Source: Heterocephalus glaber
Taxonomy: Eukaryota > Chordata > Mammalia > Rodentia > Bathyergidae
DNA: 64,000 nt
Assembly: GCF_000247695.1 (NCBI RefSeq)
Contig: NW_004624734.1
Coordinates: 29,640,377 to 29,704,376, forward strand
Direction: 5' to 3'
The position numbers and the translations under genes are program-made. Positions 47,701-60,308 of this stretch are shown in pieces (position 1 is the stretch's first letter; every line of letters starts with the position of its first letter). A model generated the notes under the pieces. That model made no database searches and was not told where the DNA came from. It saw only the letters and a list, made by a program, of their open reading frames with translations.

Positions 47701-50630
47701 CTGCAAGAGAAAAAAACAACCAACATAAATTATATGGTTGTGAATTCCCCAATTCCCTTGTGCGCTACAGTTATTTCTTGTTAATCGTTACGAACAAAGG
47801 TAGGTATTCTCCACATCATTATTGTCAATATTTTAGCCTGTCTTATCACTCCCTCAAAGAATATGGAAATGAATATTCTGAAATTTGCATAAAAATACAG
47901 CCGTTCAAATATTACATCTAACCAATATCTACCTTATTATGCCAAGTTCTGGTATCATCTCCAAATCCTTAGTTTCTATAGCAGTCTCATTCCATTTTCA
48001 TGTAAAAAAAGAAATTTACCACGGGGAAGATTTTTAGAAATGAGACAAGCTGAAATAATTAAAACGTAATTTATGTTCTGATTTAATTGACTTCATTTAA
48101 AGAGAACATAGCTAAGGTGTTTGCTGATAGACCTTTTGTGTTACAAGCTGGGAATGTAAGCATTAATAATATTCCACAATGTAGTAAAGATTTAAAGACA
48201 GGTTAAATTTCAGGTTTTAACAGCTTCTTTAAATATAGTGAAAGCTGCTTAATACCTTCTGTTTCATTAAACTGTGTGTTATATAGGTGTTTTTCAAATT
48301 TAGACACCCCAAAACATGCTAGGTCGGCATTTTTTCAGGAGGGGTTTATAGCACAGTTTAATAGTATAAAGAAAAACTGAACAAAATTTATATTTCTCAC
48401 ATTTATTTTATGGAAGTTCTTTAAAAAGAAAAACAACTACATGTGATATGTAAACCATTATAACACTTCTTGAAAAATTTTTCCAATGACATTAAGGTGT
48501 ACAAATTATGCATCAGTAAAATCTAGTATTGCCTGCCAGCTGGCTGAGAGAAACAACAGCCTTTTAGATTAGGGTTAAGAATTGGGAGTTTAAATGTTTT
48601 GGAAATGTACTTTTAACCTCAGGAATTTGAAGCATTCCAAATTATCTTCCAATGAGGCAGTTTATTTTATTTCTAAACATCATATATAAGCAGATGTTAT
48701 GGAAAGAAAGGCTGGTCTGAACTGACTACTATAGAGATCATATCAATAATTAAAAAATATTAATACACTCAGGATCTTGAACATAATCAAAATAGTATCA
48801 ATCTATGTATTACATATCATTCTTACACAGATAACATTATCTTTTTCATGCTATTGTCATTCTTTCAACATGTTTGATATCTGAAATTAATGTCCTAACA
48901 AAGAACCCAATAGAAACAAATCCATTTATCTGTTATATAATGAAAAATTGTATATATTTTTAAAATGCAAGCACAAAAGATATGTTCGTTCCATATGTTC
49001 TTTTCCAAGCATAAAGTCTACTAATAGAAAATAAATTCATTAACTAGAGAATAAAAATTTCTTAATATGCAGCAATACCAATTACTTTGTCATTATGATT
49101 TAGGATCATAACATGTCTGCCTTAAATGGACCCCCAAATTAAATAATTTAAATAGCTGTACACTTAAATGCCAATTTACCCAGTACTCCAACTCAGTTAC
49201 AAACAATCCAATCTTATTATTAAATATTTTACTCTGCAAAATTTCACCTTTCTTTTCTGAGTAATAACGTAGAATAAGCCTTTATCTTCCTTAAAATATC
49301 ATTTGTTAATACTCTAAATTCTTTTGTCTATTGACTAGTCAAAATAGGAAGACTAATTTACCCTTCTTAGCGTGGTCCTTTTCTCTCAGGGTAATCTAGA
49401 ACTTGGAGTTTGCAAAAAGCCAACTGTTAATAAACTTGAGATCAGAGTTTATCTCAAAGCAGGTTTACTTACAATTTATAGCTGATTTACTGCTTTGTTT
49501 CCTATTGTTGATTACATTAATAACCATGAAAGGCAAAATTCTGTTACCTAGATTTGTAATTTAAACCTAAAGTGATTAAGGGTTAGACTAGATTAGTGTT
49601 TGGTTAACTTCTATGAAAGATGTTGTGATTTACTCTGTAAATCTGGGCCATGTTCTATTAGACCAACTACTGATAACAAAAAAATCTATATCCATTTTAA
49701 GGTGAGTAGTAAAACTGGACCACTCATTCTGGTAATACCTATGAAAAAATGAATTTGTTAGTTCTTGCTCCTAAATTTCAATTTGGTATCATTTATTTTG
49801 AAATGTAACAACTATCACAGTCTCTAAAACAATAGTGGGCCGGGGATTTAGCTTGGTGGTTTCGCAGCCTGCTGCGCAAGCACAAGGCCCTGAGTTCGAT
49901 CCCCAGTACCAAAAACAAAATAACATAAAATAAAACAATACTGCCAATGTCCAATGTCAACTCTTAATTGTCACATTTTACTATCTCACGTTTTAGTACT
50001 ATTTCAGTAGACACTGTGCTTTTAGATATTTTTTATGAAAAAATAAAATTTCATAACAATAGTCATCTCACTATATCATTATCTACTTAAGAGTGACTGT
50101 TATATATGCACATACAGTTGTTATTTAAGATCCTTGTTCTCTCCTGATGAAAGTGTTAAGAAAGAACATTATTCTGAGATTCCACTGACATTTACTGTGA
50201 CTTTCTCCAATGTAGTACTGTAATTCTCTTGAAATCTAAAGCAACATCAGCACACTCCCACTTTATGCATTGGCCTCTAGAGAAGAACCTTCACCCACTC
50301 CTGTATATTCTCGGCAACACTGCAGCGTCATCTAATCACTATGATTTCAACTTGTTCTCTTTAGATTTCATGGAAACCTCTGTCCCCGTGGGTGAAAAGC
50401 AAATGCTTAATTCACAAAGCCGTCCATCTGGCTGTTAACCTAAAATATGTGTCTCTTCATTTGTTTTCAGTTCATTTGCTATTCCTTACTTCCACAAAGC
50501 ACAAAGCTTCCTGCTGCTGTGACAGGTGTGCAACACTAAATTCTGGTTTCAGATTTTACAAACTTGCCACTTAGACTTCTATAGAAAATGAAATAAGGGG
50601 AAAAGACACATATAACATAGGCTCCCTTAC
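47701..50630 (-). other. SIPA1L1: Intron, 2.9 kb
   Basis: Between the Rap-GAP exons at 50.6 and 47.7 kb. Apart from one ID SINE at 49,835-49,930 I recognise no repeat or gene. The sequence is AT-rich, with long stretches free of SINEs. Confidence 0.85.
49835..49930 (+). mobile_element. ID-type SINE
   Basis: GGGCCGGGGATTTAGCTTGG ... TGAGTTCGATCCCCAGTACC and an A-rich tail. Perfect 10-bp target-site duplication TAAAACAATA (49,825-49,834 and 49,931-49,940). Confidence 0.92.
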
Positions 50631-50734
50631 CTGTTGCTTGTTGTTAGGTGTGTACGGCAGCATGGTAGAAACATGGAACATAATTTCATAGTCTTTATAT
50701 GTTGTGTACAGAGAATGAGTTCCAGTAGAGTCAG
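50631..50734 (-). CDS. SIPA1L1: SIPA1L1 exon: Rap-GAP domain, second part
   Basis: This 104-bp exon encodes [20 protein letters not shown] and then [14 protein letters not shown], after two bases that complete a Thr codon. The TGTHS..T...[13 protein letters not shown] pattern is one of the most conserved blocks of Rap-GAP proteins and forms the core beta-sheet of the catalytic subdomain. The acceptor is AACTGTAG before CTGACT, and the donor is CAACAG followed by GTAAGG. It ends in phase 0, in frame with the next exon at 47.7 kb. It is too short to appear in a simple ORF scan and was found by its splice sites and sequence. Confidence 0.95.
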
Positions 50735-51294
50735 CTACAGTTAAAAAAAAATAAGGATGAGATAACAGTAAGAATATGAAAAATAGTTTAAGAGAAATAG
50801 CTTATAAAACATCTTAAGCAAGACCTACTACAGACAAGATTATTACCCTTTTAAAAAAAATCTGAGCCCCTTTGGCAGTCTAATGAGGCATTTGGATTGG
50901 ATTTCTTCTCAGAATATTTGTGAATGCATAAAATAGTTACATATAATTTTTAAAAATCAATTATATTGAAAAATACAATGATCGAATAATTAAAAAATAT
51001 GCTAGGCAGATGATTTATGAGATTTTAGCAACTGATATAATAAGTACTCTAATTCTGAAGCAATGATGAGCACAAACAATATTTTGAGACATCTTCAATA
51101 ATAAACAATATATGAAAATATCTGCTTTCCATTGGCACTACAGGTACAGTGTATGCTACTGTGCTATGTTTATAATTAAAAGACCTGCTAAATTTTAATC
51201 TAGAATCAGTGAAAATAAAGATAAAATTATTTTCCAAGCAAGTTCACTGACTCATTAATTCTATCCACAGACATCAAGAACTTTTTTTCTAATA

Positions 51295-51443
51295 CAGTGA
51301 TATCTCATTTCATGATCTTAATTCTTTCCACGATTCTAGCTGCGAACCAAATCAAATTTCCCCATAAGGTCAACATTGTACCTAACCATTGAATTTGATT
51401 CAGTTCAAGACCAATTTGATTTCTGACCAGAATCGTACCACTG
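51295..51443 (+). mobile_element. pogo/Tigger-like DNA transposon relic
   Basis: 149 bp with inverted ends: left CAGTGATATCTCATTTC, right (reversed) CAGTGGTACGATTCTGG. TA precedes the left end; CA (a likely mutated TA) follows the right. No ORF. Confidence 0.5.
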
Positions 51444-54400
51444 CATTTCCAACTCAAACAAGAAAACTGTTTTGTTCTTAAAACATAGATAATAACTTAA
51501 TAAGACCATAACAGTGAAGAACAAAGCTTTTAGCAATGCCCAATAATTTTTTAAAAGACTTAAATGTGTGCTGTAATCTTTCACCTTCCTTAAGGAAAAA
51601 ACAATCTTTACTACCTAAATCAAAATCAGCATTTTAGAATCTACGTACCCACAAATTTTACTTACTGAAAGGGAGTATCTGTTTAAACTTCAAGGACCTG
51701 GACTTAAGATACAAAAATGAACTGAAGTGCATTCATTTTGGTTATACTTATGCCCCTCTCAAGTCTATTTTCAGTACCAGAACACTTCTACATTTTAGGA
51801 ATGATGCTGTATGACAAGGGCACATACCAAAATTAAGTACACACAGCGGAACCCAGGGAACTAGTTTAAAAGGCAGACTTGCAGCCACCACACCCAAAAA
51901 ACTGCTCAGTGCGTGTGAGCCCTCAAAAGAGAAATCTATTTTTAATAAACATTCCAGGTCTCTAATGCAGCTCTTAGGTACTGCTCCAAGCATAGTTTGC
52001 CACTGTGGCTTACAGACAGCTTTGGAAAGATGTTTTGGAGCCCTGAGTTTCAAGCTTGAACTTACTGAAGGAACTTAATTTTAGACCAACAAAAAAATGC
52101 AAAGGCTTAAAAAAGACAAGCTAAACATGCAACAAAGACTACCTTTCAAAAACTGAAAAATTATGCATCACCATATTAACTCCCCAACAAAAATATCTTA
52201 TAAATATTAATGACCACTACCACAAAAAACTGCCTGATAGTACAATAAAATGTTCAACTGAACTGTTTTAAGATGGGTCTTAAGTATGAAGAATTTATCC
52301 ATAGTTAAGAGCCCCTGCTATAAGTACCTATAGAACTGAGCAGACATTTTAAAACTTTAGAGCATCAGCTTGGACGTGTACTGATACGTGTTTCAGGTTA
52401 ATTTTAAGGAAAACTAATTAGAAAGAAGACAATCACCGGTGTTCATTTATTACATTTAGCGTTATATATCTAATTCTAAGAAGATCACTGCCAGAGAAGA
52501 AAACTGATATGGGAGACAATCCTGAAGATACTTCTCCCCTACTTTAAGCCCTTTCTCTCTTTGTGTGTGCATGCCTCAGATCATAGAAGGTATGCTACTT
52601 GACTACCTTTTCTGGGGATCTTTGGAAATCCTAACATTCTGCTGCTAATTCAAATGGTATGGAAATGGTTTCTAAAGATTTAGAGCTGAAACGAGTCAAA
52701 ACAACAAAAATGTCCTTTCTGAGAAGCTAGGAATTCCAAATTCTTGAAATTACTATGTACATAATGTAGTTGTTAAAACTTTACCAGAAAATATGGAAAA
52801 AGCACGTTTTCTATATTTTTCAAAAATAAAGCATCCAATATTTTATTTTTATAATTTTAATGATCATGAAAGTTTTAACAGAATAACAATAAAATGAAAA
52901 AGTTTTTATCTTGTTGAAGAGAACATATATTGAGCACTCTCTAAATAGAAAATGTGTTTGTAGAGGAGGAATGGAAAGGTAATGCTACTTCAAATCTGTA
53001 TGGAGCTTTAATAGTTAAATAGTAAATTCAGGCATATGTCATCTTGACAATCATGTGACCCACATTTAACCAACACCACTAGTATGAGGAATATACCCAC
53101 TAATGTGGTCAGTACGCTATGGTTAAGTCACAGAAAGTAAAACTTCTAATACTCAAACTAGTGGTAGATAAGACACTGAATAATTATGAATGGCAAGAAC
53201 ATTCTTAGCTGCTTTTAAAAAGATACAGATAAGTGATTATAGCCTTTGTTAAGCATTTCTATTGAAGATGGTTATGAACAAGTTAGTAAGTTTGTAAAAA
53301 AAAAAAATTTCAAATACAGTCAATGTCACAGTCATCCTTCTCTTTTTGACTCAACTCTTTTGCTTTCAGGTAGTCGAAAACTTGAATGATAAAGGTATAT
53401 GAATCGCAATCAGGAAACATTAATTAGATTTTCATATAACTATTTCTTGATTAGAAAGGATATGCTTAAGAAAAACTAGATAAAGGAAAAGAAGCCTTTG
53501 CAATTTGATTTTTGAAAAGTTTCTAGTTTTAAATATCTATAAACACAAGAAGAAATCACATTAGCTAAATATATACAAACTAATAAAGTCAATAGAATAA
53601 AGCTTTAGGTTGGTTTACCAATGTTCACACCACTATAGAACACATCAAATACAAAGCACAATCACGGATTGGTCATGGGCCTGATTCTTATCCATAGCTC
53701 GAAATATTATAATAGCTCAGTTCTGGGGACAATTCATTTAAAACTCCTGTAGTGAAATCAGACAGATCCCACACCTGTATCTTGCCTCAGGAATGGGGAT
53801 GCAGAAGTTAATAATGGGAAGCACAGTGAGAGCAAAGCATGCACTTCTGAAACACTGGCATGTATTTGAGATGAGGCACATTTCAGACCCTGGGACACTA
53901 CTTCACTCATTCATTAACAAAGCTGTCAGGGAAGCTAAAAATTCCATCTGTTGTGGTATCTTCCATATTTACTAATTTTTAAAAATGTATTACTAGCCAT
54001 GGTCAGGAGAGGTTACTTTACTTCAATGAGGATGGGATGAAGAAGCATTTGTGGTATTACTCTTTGCTATGATAGGCAAATTCAAACTGTGTTCAAGGAA
54101 TATATCTGAGGCTCAAGGCTTCTCAAAATTGCTAATATATTGAGAGAGGAATATAGAGATAGGATGGTACTAGTACTTAAGAGTCAGCCACCACTGCTCT
54201 CTACACACTGCTTATGTTGCAAGATGCCTAAAATTATACAGTAATCTTGCATGGTAAGAGGATTTATTTGGGATACAACAAATGTCACTTGTTAAGTGAC
54301 CGTAAACAAGTCTTTTCACATCTATATTCATCAATATTCTCAATGCCATAATGATTAAGTGAAATAAAGTATATAGAAGCACTAGCCCATAAAAGAGGCT

Positions 54401-54826
54401 GAGGAAAATGTGTTGGTTAGAATTTAAAATTTTGTTCAGTTAAGGTAAAAAACGTAGTTTTCTTAAAAAGAACCTTTTTATTCATTCATCAGTTTCTAGA
54501 ACACTAAATAGCCCCTTGTATGTGCAAACCATGTACACAATGGTTAGTTTTATCCCTTTCCCTAACAAAGTTTACATATTTCCAATAAAGGATTTCTTTA
54601 TGAAAAGTCTAAGTCTCTTCTAAGACCTTGAATCTCAGCTATCTTTACAATACTGTTGAAGGATGGAAGAGGCAACAGGTGTTCAACAGCGGAGCAAATT
54701 TACAAGGACTGGGTTTGAAAGAATGCTTTGCAAAGGGCTTCTGAGTCTCCTTCCTGTGTGCTGACTTGACAAACAAGATTCAAGAAGGAAATAATTTCCC
54801 AAATAATAATCCAAGTGCACAGTTTT

Positions 54827-54909
54827 GGTTTTTTTGGTACCGGGTATTGAACTCGGGTCCTTGCACTTGTGCAACAGGTGGTGAAACCACTGAGCTAAAT
54901 CCCCGGCCG
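54827..54909 (-). mobile_element. ID-type SINE
   Basis: T-rich tail, GTATTGAACTCGGGTCCTTG, ACTGAGCTAAATCCCCGGCC. Perfect 14-bp target-site duplication AAGTGCACAGTTTT (54,813-54,826 and 54,910-54,923). Confidence 0.93.
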
Positions 54910-56082
54910 AAGTGCACAGTTTTAAATGAGGGTGGTCTCCAGCTTTCAAATAAACTGTTTGGTGGGAAGCTTATTTTTATATTTATTGTATCAAGAGGGA
55001 ATGGTAATTTCCTAGAGGCTATATCATCCAAGTAAGAAAACAAAAAGATCCACTACTGACATTTTCTTTATTGCAGAAGTTCTCCAGCCTATGACATATT
55101 TGTAGTTTGTTTCTAAGATAAGGATTTGGACTTCATACAGATAATTAAGCAAAAGAAAAGAGTTCAATAGTTCCTTCCTGAGCCTCTCCCTCCTCCAGAG
55201 AAGTACCATACTCCAAACATAATCATAACACAGGATAAATAGGGCTAATTCCTGAGAATCTGGGACTGTTGGCGTGAGAAAGGTAAAGACAGAGCCAAAA
55301 GGCCAGGCCTGCAATTCACTATTAGGTTTTCTCTGAACGCTTAATTAATCCTACCGTTAGGGTCTGTTCTATTTTCCCTATTCTTACTAGCTACATACCC
55401 ATGGGAATGTTAGTTAATCTAAAGTAGCCAGTTCTGTAAAATGGGGTTAACGGGTATCTATCAGCAGTTTGAGGGGATTAAATGAGACGGAGTGTGTGCG
55501 TATGACTTCTGCTTCCAGATGTAATAGGGTCCTTGGTATAGGACTCACTTTTTCAATGTATATAATTATAAAAATTGATGAAATATCTGATCCAACTTTC
55601 AAACACTGGACAAAAGGCAGCATTAGTTAGATAGTAGTCCCTGTGAAAAAAGGTGATCCCTATGATGCCTCCAGATTTCTACCTGGAGGCACTTTTGGGA
55701 CAGGGGCACATGGCTTTGAAGGAGGAAGCCACAACAGATTAGAGATCAGTATGTCTGAGGGGGCTGATATGTGCTAGGCATAGTACCCAAGAGAAGGAAC
55801 CCTCAGGGCAAAAGGGGCTCAGAAATCTGATTAAGATTCCCTGGAGTCTTGAGCTGAATAGTAAATTCCATACACAGTAAAATTCCAAAAGATAAGCAAA
55901 GAAAAACTATTAGAGAAAGAACTCCTTGGTTGTAAACCAAATAATTCCCACAGTTCACAAAGAGCTGGAAGACATTCTGACCAGCCATAGTAGAGATACC
56001 TCATTGAAAAGATATTTCTCAGGTGCAAGAAAAGCCATGCCTTAAGAGTAGGGTTAAATTAGCCACAAAGTATAAAGGCTAC

Positions 56083-56276
56083 TGGGCCAGAGATTTAGCT
56101 CAGTGGTTCCGCCATCTGCCTCGCAAGTGCAAGGTTCCGAGTTCAATCCCTAGTATCAAAACAAAACAAAACAAAAAAAAGCAGACTCTATAGGGCTGGG
56201 GATGTAACTCAGTGGTTTCATCGCCTGCTGCACAAGCGCAAGGACCCAAGTTCGATCCCCGGTAACCCCCCCAAAA
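56083..56276 (+). mobile_element. ID SINE dimer (two subtypes in tandem)
   Basis: The first unit, at 56,083-56,180, has GGTTCCGCCATCTGCC and an (A/C)-rich tail. A 12-bp linker GCAGACTCTATA follows, then a second unit at 56,193-56,276 with GGTTTCATCGCCTGCTGC. One perfect 16-bp duplication AAAGTATAAAGGCTAC (56,067-56,082 and 56,277-56,292) flanks both units together. Subtype order is the same as in the dimer at 1.0-1.2 kb. Confidence 0.9.
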
Positions 56277-56667
56277 AAAGTATAAAGGCTACACTAAAGT
56301 ATGCTTTAACATAGTTTAAAAGCAAGACTCAAGATGGTCAAATTGTTCTGTAAGGTGACTGTCCAAAATTCAACATTCTTTACAGATGACAACAAAACCC
56401 ATACATTTAATGATGAAACATTCACAATATCCAGTATCTCATCAAAAATAACCAGAAACATGAAGTAAAATATAACCCAAAGCAGGAAAAAAATCCATTA
56501 AAACCCAAAAAGACAGAGATGAGAAGATCACCAGATGAAGACTTTAAAAGTATGATAAAAATTCAAGCTCTGATAGTTGTAGTACCTTAATGGGAGTTTC
56601 ATTGAGTTAGGTTAGCAATGAATTAAGACACTCTGGAAGAAAAAAAAACAATGAGCTTGAAGACATA

Positions 56668-57303
56668 TGCTATGGTTTAGGTCTAAAATGTTCCCCTAAA
56701 AGTGGTTGTGGCAAACCTATAGCATGCACATTATTTGTTTTTCTATTAAGATAAAAAAAGATGTTAATGTATGAGTTGTTTTTTGTAAATTAATGCCTCA
56801 ATATTCAGGTTTAATTGCAGTATTGGCACTTTGTGATAAATAAGTGGGTTTTGCATTGCAGTTTGGGCACTTGTCTCTAAAATGTTTGCCATCGCTGCCC
56901 TAAAGTTTCGTGTGTTCGGAGGTTAGGGATTTCAGAAGGTGACTAGACCATAGGGGCTCTGTACTCATTACAATACTCATAGCTACTTACATTCTCATAG
57001 CTGAATGTGCTACTAGGAGGTGGAACTTGGTTGTAGGATGTGGGTCCCTGGGAGTTTGACTGGAAAGGTGTTTTCTTGTCCCTGGCCCCTCCCTCTCTGT
57101 GTGGCTCTTGTTTGCTCTCTCTGCTTCTAGCCACCATGAAGTAAACAGATTTTCTCTGCCATGTCCCTCCACCATGATGTTTCTCCCTTGGAGCCAGCTG
57201 ATCATTGCTTGACATCTCTGAAACCATGAGCCAAAGTAAACTTATCCTTTAAATTGTAGGTATCTGGTATTTTGTCCCAGTGACAGAAAGCCAGCAATAT
57301 AAC
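56668..57303 (+). mobile_element. MaLR LTR interrupted by a hAT MITE
   Basis: Starts TGCTATGGTTTAGGTCTAAA, resumes after the MITE with GTTTCGTGTGTTCGGAGG, and runs to CTGGTATTTTGTCCCAGTGA. The body contains CCACCATGATGTTTCTCCCT and GAGCCAAAGTAAAC, as in other MaLR LTRs. Confidence 0.78.
56702..56897 (+). mobile_element. hAT MITE nested in MaLR LTR
   Basis: Ends GTGGTTGTGGCAAACCTATA and TGTTTGCCATCGCTG (inverted). Flanked by CCCTAAAA (56,694-56,701) and CCCTAAAG (56,898-56,905), an 8-bp hAT-type duplication with one mismatch. Same family as 63,484-63,563. Confidence 0.75.
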
Positions 57304-57618
57304 ATATCAACCACTTAACAGTTTACCCCAAGTGTCACTCAGGTAGCATGTTTGTTTACGTACTATCTGGAGTGTTACTCAGGCAGGTGTCATTTCAACC
57401 TGTCAATTCCTGTATTGAATAAATGTGATAAAACTGTCACTTTTACATTTCCTGTTATCTTATAAAAATTAAAAATATATAATTTTTGGTAACCCCGTAT
57501 GTAAATAATTGGACTGGTAAATGGTTAATAGGAAGCAAAGATTTTTTTTTAAAAAGTTAAAAAACAGCGCCTCATTAACCTATGATATAGTAGTAGTGAT
57601 AAAACTTGTACATATTGG

Positions 57619-57708
57619 GTTTTTTTTTTTGGGGGGTACCGGAGATTGAACTCGGGTCCTTGCGCTTGTGAGGCAGGCATCAGAACCACTGAGCTAAATC
57701 CCCAGCCC
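57619..57708 (-). mobile_element. ID-type SINE
   Basis: Poly-T, GGTACCGGAGATTGAACTCG, AACCACTGAGCTAAATCCCC. Confidence 0.9.
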
Positions 57709-58191
57709 TATAAAAACTTACGTGTAACTGGAGACCTGGAAGCAGAACAGAAAAAGAAATAAAAAGAAAAAAAAGGACAAATATTTTGATGAAGACTACA
57801 AATCATAGATTAAAGGAAGATATACAATGGGAATGATTCTTTAAGAGCATTTGTTCTGGAAAGCATTCTTTTTTCAAGGATTATATTGAAAGAAGTTTTT
57901 TGACACAAAATTAGACAAAGTGTGATGAGATTATGAGCAACTCCATAGAGCAGGATCTTTCTTCTGGGTGTATCATGGCCATTACTAGCCTGCAGAGATG
58001 TTAGGGGCTAGTTGTTGCCTATTTTGGTGATCTATCATTATTTAATATGTGTTTAAATGATGAGGCTAAAGGACTCCTCCAGCTGTTCATATTAGCTTAG
58101 GGTAAAAGATAATTTTGCATATTGCCGTATTGGGGTTTTTGGTGAAAATACTTTCCTGCTTCTTATTCACTTTAGGAAAGCTGATACCCCA

Positions 58192-58612
58192 CTTTGGTTT
58201 GGGCACAGTGTGTGTGTGTCCCTGAAGGGTTCAGGTGCTGGAGGCTTGTTCCACAGGTAGTGGTATTAAGAGATGGTGGAACCTTTGGAAGGTGGGACCT
58301 ACTGGAAGGTGATTAGGTGATGGGGGCACAGTCCTTAGAAGGGATTACTACTGGTTTCACAGAGTTGGTTAGTTTCCTGAGAATGAGTTGTTGTTAAAAG
58401 AGTAAGACCTCCCATCTTTCTAGCTTCCTGTTCAATCATGTGACCTTTCCCATATGGACCACTGTGTTGCCATCTACCATGAAGCCTGGAACTCAGTAAA
58501 AGTTGGCACCATGCTCTTGCACCTTCCAAACAATGAGCTAAATGAACTTCTTTTCTTTATTAGTTATTGGGCCCCCAGTATTTTGTTTTACCAAAGGAAA
58601 ATGAACTCATAT
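58192..58612 (+). mobile_element. MaLR (ERVL-related) LTR
   Basis: GGTGGAACCTTTGGAAGGTG, GGAAGGTGATTAGGTGATGG, GGCACCATGCTCTTGCACCT and the late TTCTTTTCTTTATTAGTTAT follow the MaLR LTR order. No internal region. Confidence 0.78.
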
Positions 58613-60133
58613 ATACACTCTGAAAGGACAGGAAGGAAACTGAACCGTTCTCAGGAAATTTGCCTAAAAAAGGTTAAAGTGCTTTCCAGAGAGGAGTTCA
58701 GTGAAAATGATGCTTTTTTATTGAGTGTATTATGTAATTCTCAAACTGCAGTAAGAAGCAGATTGGCAATACAGACTCATCACCCTCTGACCTTCAAAGT
58801 TGTTAGTATACTGGGGCAAAATGTGAACAAATTGCTATTCCACTGTCTTACTAGATGAGGCATTACTTAACTATAACCCAGCTATATATTTCTCATGTTA
58901 GCCTTCATCCTGAACAGGTGGCTAGGAATGTGTAAACAAACAAATAATACGCAATCTTATCGGCTTCCAAACTGATTATTCATTTATACTACCAGGCAAC
59001 TTGGACATTTTCTTGTCCGGTCCTTTCAACAGTTCTTTGTAGCAATAATTTACACAATACAACAAATTGGGAAAGCATGAATGAATTGTACAGGATGAAT
59101 ATCAGAATGTTTGGATGAACAGAGTTTAAGGGCATATAGAGATTTAACATTTTATGCAGCTGAAAGCTGAGTATAAACGTTAAAATAATATTTAAGAGGC
59201 TGGGCTATTTATGGCTTTTAATAGTCTCTCCTGCATGTCGTTTCCAAGTTGGCAACAGCAAAACCATGGCAACAGGAAATTCTTCCCTGCAGTGGAGTTT
59301 ATGAATGCTTTTCTGTTTTCATGACTCAACTCATTTAATTTCCTGTACAGAAAATCAGAGAGATTACTATAGACTGCAATACAGATGTGCTGCTCTAAAG
59401 ACCCTCAAAGAAAAACAGATCGCAGGTGTCTGTGGACAAATTTTGAGATAAAATTTAAAACTGTCTCCATATAGACACACAGAAGTCAAAGTACTCTATT
59501 AAAATAGATATTTGAGAACTTAACTCTTGATGACTTGAGGTATGGGAGTGGAGAACCTTGTAAGTTCATGTGTCCTAATTAAATGGATTGCTTCATTATT
59601 GTGCCTTTAATCAACAAAGATGAAAGCTAAAAAGCCTACTTTCTTAGAGGTTAAGATAGACTTTGGACATTAATAGTAGCAACAAACAACAAAAACCACC
59701 TAGGTATTAAAAGAATATGAAAATAAACAAGACTATACAAAGGCTGATTATAAACACAAAAGCATGCAAATTCTAAAATATGTTAATGAAAGCAAAAAAT
59801 TCTGGAGCTTACAATCAGACGGTTGTAAGTTTATGTAGTCCCTACCATTCACCAAAGTCTAATGAAAGTTATTGCATACTATCCAGGAGCAATTCTGCAC
59901 CATCTGTGTCCACTGCCCTGTTTGGTCCACATCTCTCACATTATTTTCTTACAGTCCAATACTAGCTACTCTGATCACATTCAATTGTGCTGGAGCTACA
60001 TCCTCCTCTCACTTTTTCTCCTCCCTTGCCAGAACTTTTTTGGTAATAAATGCCAATATTGTTTTATGGATGATTGAGCAGATGCACAGCAGGAAGAAAA
60101 CAAGCATGGTAGGAGAATATGAGTACTTCTTAC

Positions 60134-60308
60134 TTTTGGTGTCAAGCTGTGCTCGATACTTCTCAAATCCTTTTAGACGAACTCGTTCTCCCAATAGCTG
60201 GAGAAATTCCTCAAAGGCCAGGCCCGCTGATTCATTGTTGTACATCTCTTCTTCAGTGCTCTGTCCAGCTTTGCAGTACATGATGCCAACTTTCTGCTGA
60301 TAGTTCAG
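60134..60308 (-). CDS. SIPA1L1: SIPA1L1 exon: start of Rap-GAP domain
   Basis: This 175-bp exon encodes about 58 residues, from [16 protein letters not shown] through [18 protein letters not shown] to AQLDTK. It matches the opening of the Rap_GAP family domain (VGI.Y.KAGQ, FEEFL.LLG, LKGF..YR..LDTK), the dimerisation side of the GAP fold. The acceptor is TGCCTCCACAG before CTGAAC, and the donor is AAAA followed by GTAAGA. It begins in phase 0 and ends with one base of a Thr codon that is completed by the exon at 50.7 kb. It is the most upstream coding exon in the window; the long N-terminal coding exon must lie beyond 64,000. Confidence 0.95.

Larger units (their letters stand above)
50735..60133 (-). 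other. SIPA1L1: Intron, 9.4 kb
   Basis: Bounded by the GTAAGA donor (60,133) and the CTGTAG acceptor (50,735). It contains a pogo/Tigger-like relic at 51,295, ID SINEs at 54,827 and 57,619, a SINE dimer at 56,083-56,276, a MaLR LTR with a nested hAT MITE at 56,668-57,303 and another MaLR LTR at 58,192-58,612. From about 51.5 to 54.8 kb the sequence is AT-rich and shows nothing I can identify; the same holds for 58.6-60.1 kb. Confidence 0.85.

Noticed and set aside
56943..57227. 94-codon minus-strand ORF
   Set aside because: Lies within the MaLR LTR; no domain.
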